Assembly: GCA_013289685.1 (NCBI GenBank) | Contig: JABCZL010000012.1 | Span: 124,001-188,000, forward strand | Direction of reading: 5' to 3' | DNA from: Acidobacteriota bacterium | GTDB taxonomy: Bacteria > Acidobacteriota > Terriglobia > Terriglobales > Acidobacteriaceae | DNA: 64,000 nt | Shown: positions 61,249 through 64,000 of the stretch, piece after piece | How positions within the stretch are numbered: the first letter of the stretch is position 1 | Layout: the number at the start of each line of letters is the position of its first letter | Program-made: the position numbers and the translations under genes | Notes under the pieces: generated by a model | What the model saw: only the letters and a program-made list of their open reading frames with translations | Told to the model about the DNA's origin: nothing | The model's database searches: none

Positions 61249-61499
61249 TAGCTCCCAGGATTTAGTGAGGACTGTGCGCTATAGAATTTCTCCCCGTCAT
61301 GCAGCTCAATTAGAACTGAGGTGTCGGGTATAGGCTCGTCATCTCCGTGGCCGTGCGCTTCTCTGAAGAGCACATAACCCTGCGGAATTTCTCCGAGAAC
61401 GTAGAGTGCATGGCCGGTCGTCGGATTCGGCGACGTAAGATTCTTCCTGTCAATCGTAATGTGGACTTCGCGCATGATGTGGACTTCACTCTGAGACAT
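61248..61499 (-). CDS. Ubiquitin-like protein (single multiubiquitin-type domain)
   Basis: 83 residues: a short tail (MSQSEVHIMR), then a beta-grasp domain with VHITIDRKNLTSPNPTTG, LYVLGEIPQGYVLFREA, TSVLIELHDGEKFYSA and the C-terminus SSLNPGS. This fits the multiubiquitin family, here one copy rather than a tandem. The terminus is Gly-Ser instead of a plain diglycine; either Ser is removed (the JAB could do this) or Gly-Ser is the processed end. ATG 61499 follows GAGGAG. It would be the protein modifier conjugated by the E1 and E2 encoded next. Confidence 0.82.
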   Translation of the reverse strand: MSQSEVHIMREVHITIDRKNLTSPNPTTGHALYVLGEIPQGYVLFREAHGHGDDEPIPDTSVLIELHDGEKFYSAQSSLNPGS

Positions 61500-61521
61500 T
61501 TCTGCTCCTCTCTAGAGCCGA

Positions 61522-62073
61522 TTACACATAGCTAAAGGCTAGGTTCTTGGCATCTATTTCAATCCGAACGGGTTCCCCGTCATCGTTTATCGCGGTAAAG
61601 TTGCGGGCACCGTTCTCAATTTCTGCTTTCGAATCGGGGCCGAGCATTAGGACCAGAGCACGAATCAATCGGTCGCTGTTCGCCCCAATCGGGATTTGAT
61701 TGTTCTCCCATTTCGAGAGTGTCGTCTTATCGACGCCGAGATGGCTGGCAAAAGTCTCGCCGTTCATGGCCATCTGCTTTCTCAGAAATCGGACATCCTC
61801 TCCAGTCAATGGTCGTGGTTTTCTCACTATTGCTGAAGCTAGAACCGTTATCACCTCGCTCAGGCGCGGAATGATCGGGTCCACGTTTCCACACTGGTCA
61901 CACGTCACGACTTGGATGTCCTTCAATACGGCGTTGGACAACCCGCTCTCTCGGAACAGATAGTTGCGCCGAATGCGACTGGCTGGCTGACCGCAGTTAC
62001 TGCAGCGATCCTTTCCTTTGGTGTCTCCCATGCTCATATTCCTTCGCGTCTTCCTAGTGAGAATCTCCGTCAC
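61522..62073 (-). CDS. MqsA-like zinc-finger/HTH antitoxin or regulator
   Basis: 183 residues. The N-terminal YgiT/MqsA-type zinc finger has C24-x2-C27 and C58-x2-C61. The HTH (residues ~88-140) has LTGEDVRFLRKQMAMNGETF and LGVDKTTLSKWENNQIPIG. A C-terminal tail with beta residues follows. The gene overlaps the toxin-like gene by 20 bp and is 22 bp from the Ubl gene, so it probably represses the whole operon and neutralises the toxin. An internal ATG at 62037 is an alternative start. Confidence 0.85.
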   Translation of the reverse strand: MTEILTRKTRRNMSMGDTKGKDRCSNCGQPASRIRRNYLFRESGLSNAVLKDIQVVTCDQCGNVDPIIPRLSEVITVLASAIVRKPRPLTGEDVRFLRKQMAMNGETFASHLGVDKTTLSKWENNQIPIGANSDRLIRALVLMLGPDSKAEIENGARNFTAINDDGEPVRIEIDAKNLAFSYV

Positions 62074-62374
62074 TGAAAATGGTGATTAGAACGGCTTCGT
62101 CATCCGAATTGAAGCAGAACACAATATGTATGATCTGGCCCTCTGGCGCGGTGCCGGTCATTCGGTACTTCCACTCGCCGGTCGAAATGTCGGGTTCCGG
62201 TTCATCAAAGACATACCCCCGTCGAATAATGATCAGAGCGTCTACAATCGACAGGCCTTCTTTCTCCAACTCACGCCAGAAATGCCGGGTTGGTATGATT
62301 CCGCCGTCTAGCGAGCACTCCCTGATCAGCCGCCCTGCGTCTTCTTTACTCCGGCGGCGGTCTTGGGGCTGCAT
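62054..62374 (-). CDS. DUF4258/MqsR-like RNase toxin candidate
   Basis: 106 residues with the RelE/MqsR-type fold: PTRHFWRELEKEGLSIVDAL, IIRRGYVFDEPEPDISTGEW, YRMTGTAPEGQIIHIVFCFN and the final VLITIFSDGDSH. RH near residue 30 and the Y/R/H residues later match DUF4258 proteins, which pair with HTH antitoxins. It is first in the operon. The promoter lies so close that the ATG would be at or within one or two bases of the transcription start, implying leaderless translation. Confidence 0.78.
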   Translation of the reverse strand: MQPQDRRRSKEDAGRLIRECSLDGGIIPTRHFWRELEKEGLSIVDALIIIRRGYVFDEPEPDISTGEWKYRMTGTAPEGQIIHIVFCFNSDDEAVLITIFSDGDSH

Positions 62375-62380
62375 GTTGGA

Positions 62381-62408
62381 AATATACCATTAGATGGCAA
62401 ATTGTCAA
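62381..62408 (-). promoter_or_regulatory. Sigma-70 promoter of the ubiquitin-like operon
   Basis: On the minus strand, TTGACA (62403-62408), a 16-bp spacer and TATATT (62381-62386). The spacer includes TTTGCCATCTAATGG, a possible operator for the HTH protein. The first start codon is at 62374. Confidence 0.8.
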
Positions 62409-62725
62409 CTTTTTATTTTGGTCATAGTTTCGAGGAGTATGAAAACGGGGCATGGTTAGATATCGACAACTCGAAAGTTGAGGCCCCGACGGGAACCCCG
62501 GCGCTAGAGATGGACTATTTTGTGACGCCTGAGACCAAGACGGCGAAATCACCTTGGGGTATTGACTGATTCACGAAGTCATGCCAGAGTGATAACTGAG
62601 TTCTAGCAATGATGCGCAAACCCCATACCGATTGCTTCCCGACACCGGCCACGTTTACGTGGCAAGGAGCGGGGGAAGGTACGTTCATGTAACGGGGGCG
62701 ATCCATAGCGCGTAGTTTTTTGTGA

Positions 62726-62759
62726 GCCTCCGATACGAATCGGGGGCTTTTGCTTTTTA
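62726..62759 (+). terminator. Terminator-like hairpin before the second tRNA cluster
   Basis: AGCCTCCGAT-ACGA-ATCGGGGGCT, then TTTTGCTTTTT, the same design and tail as at 58112-58144. Confidence 0.65.
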
Positions 62760-62788
62760 GGGCGCATTCTGCGAATGCGCGGATAGCA

Positions 62789-62863
62789 GGCGGCGTCGTC
62801 TAACGGCCAGGATGCGGCCCTTTCAAGGCTGAGATGGGAGTTCGATTCTCCTCGCTGCTACCA
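62789..62863 (+). tRNA. tRNA-Glu (TTC), element-borne
   Basis: Acceptor GGCGGCG/CGCTGCT (two G-T pairs), anticodon stem CGGCC/GGCTG with loop CTTTCAA, T loop TTCGATT, CCA encoded. The sequence differs widely from the chromosomal tRNA-Glu at 51116. Confidence 0.9.
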
Positions 62864-62868
62864 AAGTT

Positions 62869-63060
62869 ATGAGCACACAAACGATTGAACTCGAAGGCTT
62901 TGAAATCGAGCTTGCATCGGAGCTTTACTGCGATCGGGGCCGGGATCACCGCGAATTGGTGGATCGTGCGCGTACGGATCGCAGGAGGCTCGGCCACAAC
63001 GTCGATGAATCGGCAGTGTTGTGCGTACGGTGCATGAAAGCAATCGCTCTGAAAGCGTGA
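62869..63060 (+). CDS. Small protein of unknown function between two tRNAs
   Basis: 63 residues: MSTQTIELEGFEIELASELY, an Arg/Asp-rich middle (RGRDHRELVDRARTDRRRLG) and ESAVLCVRCMKAIAL with CxxC. The ATG is five bases after the CCA of tRNA-Glu, and the stop is directly followed by the first base of tRNA-Gln. No ribosome binding site is obvious. It may be a real phage-like small protein or a chance frame. Confidence 0.45.
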   Translation: MSTQTIELEGFEIELASELYCDRGRDHRELVDRARTDRRRLGHNVDESAVLCVRCMKAIALKA

Positions 63061-63134
63061 TGCCGGGTCGTCTGGTGGCAGGACCCTGGACTTTGAATCC
63101 GGGTACGGGCGTTCGAATCGCTCCCCGGCAGCCA
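63061..63134 (+). tRNA. tRNA-Gln (TTG)
   Basis: Acceptor TGCCGGG/CCCGGCA, anticodon loop CTTTGAA, T arm GGGCG-TTCGAAT-CGCTC, G73 and CCA encoded. Confidence 0.93.
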
Positions 63135-63154
63135 GTTCTTTGACAATTTGAAAT

Positions 63155-63225
63155 TCCCTCTTCGTCCAATGGCAGGACGCTGCGCTCTGAACGCGGAAAT
63201 CGTGGTTCAAGTCCACGGGAGGGAG
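63155..63225 (+). tRNA. tRNA-Gln (CTG)
   Basis: Acceptor TCCCTCT/GGAGGGA, anticodon stem CTGCG/CGCGG with loop CTCTGAA, T loop TTCAAGT, G73. CCA is not encoded: CC is followed directly by the next tRNA. Confidence 0.88.
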
Positions 63226-63227
63226 CC

Positions 63228-63301
63228 GGAGCTATGGTCTATCGGCAGGATGGCTGACCGTCTATCAGCAGGGACGGGTTCAATTCCCGTTAGCTCCGCC
63301 A
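63228..63301 (+). tRNA. tRNA-Asp (GTC)
   Basis: Acceptor GGAGCTA/TAGCTCC, anticodon stem GCTGA/TCAGC with loop CCGTCTA, T loop TTCAATT, G73 and CCA encoded. It starts two bases after the previous tRNA. Confidence 0.92.
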
Positions 63302-63310
63302 TAAGTTTGC

Positions 63311-63385
63311 GGGAGATTCGTCCAGCGGCTAGGACACTGGCCTCCAGATCCAGTTACGAGGGTTCGAGTCCTTCATCTCCCGCCA
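63311..63385 (+). tRNA. tRNA-Trp (CCA), with a stem mismatch
   Basis: Acceptor GGGAGAT/ATCTCCC, anticodon loop CTCCAGA with U33 in place, giving CCA. The 31-39 pair is C-U. T loop TTCGAGT, G73 and CCA encoded. The D arm and 5' half resemble a tRNA-Glu body. Confidence 0.8.
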
Positions 63386-63388
63386 AGA

Positions 63389-63463
63389 GCGAGCATGGTA
63401 TAGCGGCTGGTGCCTCGGGCTTCCAACCCGATGACGCGAGTTCAACTCTCGCTGCTCGCTCCA
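63389..63463 (+). tRNA. tRNA-Gly (TCC)
   Basis: Acceptor GCGAGCA/TGCTCGC, anticodon stem TCGGG/CCCGA with loop CTTCCAA, T loop TTCAACT, CCA encoded. Confidence 0.92.
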
Positions 63464-63476
63464 TGATTTTGTGAGG

Positions 63477-63552
63477 GCGGAAGTCGTCTAGTGGCCAAGA
63501 CGCGACGTTGCCAACGTCGAGAGCGCGGGTTCGAGTTCCGCCTTCCGCTCCA
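63477..63552 (+). tRNA. tRNA-Gly (GCC)
   Basis: Acceptor GCGGAAG/CTTCCGC, anticodon stem CGACG/CGTCG with loop TTGCCAA, T loop TTCGAGT, CCA encoded. Confidence 0.92.
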
Positions 63553-63572
63553 GAATTAGTAAGTAGGTTTGA

Positions 63573-63648
63573 GGTGGTGTAGCCAAGACAGCAAGGCATC
63601 TCCCTGCAAAGGAGATCATCGGGAGTGCAATTCTCCCCACCGCCTCCA
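63573..63648 (+). tRNA. tRNA-Cys (GCA)
   Basis: Acceptor GGTGGTG/CACCGCC, anticodon stem TCTCC/GGAGA with loop CTGCAAA, T loop TGCAATT, CCA encoded. Confidence 0.92.
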
Positions 63649-63671
63649 GATTGGCGCGAAGAAGTTTTTGT

Positions 63672-63743
63672 GCTGGTGTAGCTCAGTGGGAAGAGCGCGG
63701 GCCTCGTAAGTCCGTGATCGGCGTTCGAATCGCCGCACCAGCT
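63672..63743 (+). tRNA. tRNA-Thr (CGT)
   Basis: Acceptor GCTGGTG/CACCAGC, anticodon stem CGGGC/GTCCG with loop CTCGTAA, T arm CGGCG-TTCGAAT-CGCCG. CCA is incomplete because the next tRNA begins after CC. Confidence 0.9.
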
Positions 63744-63745
63744 CC

Positions 63746-63820
63746 GCTGGTATAGCTCAACGGGTAGAGCAGGCGCATGGTAAGCGCCCGACCGCAGTTC
63801 GAGGCTGCGTGCCAGCTCCA
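63746..63820 (+). tRNA. tRNA-Thr (GGT)
   Basis: Acceptor GCTGGTA/TGCCAGC, anticodon stem GGCGC/GCGCC with loop ATGGTAA, T loop TTCGAGG, CCA encoded. Confidence 0.92.
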
Positions 63821-63826
63821 AGGTTT

Positions 63827-63900
63827 GCTGGTCTAGCACGGTGGCAGTGCAGAGAGCTTGTACCTCTGCGGCGAGTGTTCGATTCACTCGATCAGCTCCA
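63827..63900 (+). tRNA. tRNA-Thr (TGT)
   Basis: Acceptor GCTGGTC/GATCAGC, anticodon loop CTTGTAC in a four-pair stem, T arm GAGTG-TTCGATT-CACTC, CCA encoded. Confidence 0.88.
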
Positions 63901-63908
63901 GATTCGAT

Positions 63909-63984
63909 GGCGGGATTGGCCGAATGGCTTAGGCGCTGGATTGTGGCTCCAGTCACGAGAGTTCGATTCTCTCATCTCGCCCCA
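63909..63984 (+). tRNA. tRNA-His (GTG)
   Basis: Acceptor GCGGGAT/ATCTCGC with the extra G-1 opposite C73, anticodon stem CTGGA/TCCAG with loop TTGTGGC, T loop TTCGATT, CCA encoded. Confidence 0.93.
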
Positions 63985-63986
63985 AT

Positions 63987-64000
63987 GGGCGGTTCGTATA
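63987..64000 (+). tRNA. Start of a further tRNA gene (truncated by the window)
   Basis: GGGCGGTTCGTATA looks like an acceptor strand followed by the beginning of a D arm. Identity cannot be given. Confidence 0.4.

Larger units (their letters stand above)
62375..62788. other. Intergenic region between the operon promoter and the second tRNA cluster
   Basis: A 414-bp gap. Beyond the minus-strand promoter it contains hairpins GCCACG/CGTGGC (62648-62663), the terminator-like hairpin at 62726-62759 and GCGCATTC-TGC-GAATGCGC (62762-62780), directly before tRNA-Glu. A + strand open frame at 62407-62569 (EYENGAWLDIDNSKVEAP) has no acceptable start and is left uncalled. Confidence 0.55.

Noticed and set aside
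62363-62569. A 68-residue + strand frame (EYENGAWLDIDNSKVEAP region)
   Set aside because: The C-terminal part reads like protein, but no usable start exists downstream of the operon promoter; could be a relic, not called.
62800-63956. Minus-strand frames of 138 and 200 residues across the second tRNA cluster
   Set aside because: Also antisense shadows of consecutive tRNAs; peptides such as NRTLAAEVQALCTATVL change with each tRNA and have no ribosome binding site.
1-64000. CRISPR array
   Set aside because: No regularly spaced direct repeats with unique spacers; the only dense repeated units are tRNAs, the 14-bp tandem repeat and glycine codon repeats.

Overview
The window looks like a chromosomal segment of an Acidobacteriota bacterium (Terriglobia/Koribacter-like). 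This is inferred from gene content: a VWFA-type acidobacterial secreted protein beside a 1,200-residue TonB-dependent receptor with an N-terminal carboxypeptidase-regulatory-like domain, tandem secreted DinB proteins, a CadC-type winged-helix/beta-propeller fusion, an M13 peptidase, and many dispersed GC-rich palindromes. No rRNA gene is present to test the placement.

Positions 1-51,100 are ordinary chromosome with mixed housekeeping and accessory genes: a serine hydrolase tail, MBL hydrolase, beta-hydroxyacid dehydrogenase, fatty-acid desaturase, molybdate-binding (TOBE) regulator and porin, a two-component system, an ABC-2 exporter, tandem DinB genes, a GRP sugar transporter with a coupled 40-residue membrane protein, a frameshifted CadC/WD40 protein, glutamine synthetase, an M50 protease, prephenate dehydratase, Lon, a MoaD-MoaE fusion, the VWFA/TonB receptor pair, Hfq, inositol monophosphatase, an aconitase-superfamily enzyme with an N-terminal swivel domain, an M13 peptidase, a ferredoxin, RecO, GlyQ/GlyS and pyruvate phosphate dikinase. 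Several families of short palindromic repeats are scattered here. At least three copies lie in frame inside coding genes (moaD-moaE linker, aconitase-like linker, glyQ).

From 51,116 to beyond the window end is an integrative mobile element. It begins at a tRNA-Glu gene whose 3' part overlaps the end of a tyrosine integrase gene. An excisionase-like gene, an iteron-like repeat cluster, a HEAT-repeat gene and a MobF/TrwC relaxase-helicase follow. Next comes an array of at least 23 complete tRNA genes, all on the + strand, grouped by amino acid (Lys x2, Arg x4, Gln x2, Gly x2, Thr x3), and still running at the window edge.

The array is split at 59.1-62.4 kb by a six-gene minus-strand operon: DUF4258/MqsR-like toxin, MqsA-like HTH antitoxin or regulator, a multiubiquitin-fold protein, an E2-like protein, a JAB-E1 (ThiF) fusion and a DUF6527 zinc protein. 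The genes are tightly coupled and sit behind a near-consensus, apparently leaderless promoter. Both tRNA sub-clusters are preceded by near-identical terminator-like hairpins. The combination of a mobile element, a reserve tRNA set and a ubiquitin-like conjugation operon is the most interesting part of the window. A role in phage defence, or in surviving tRNA-cleaving toxins, is inference.
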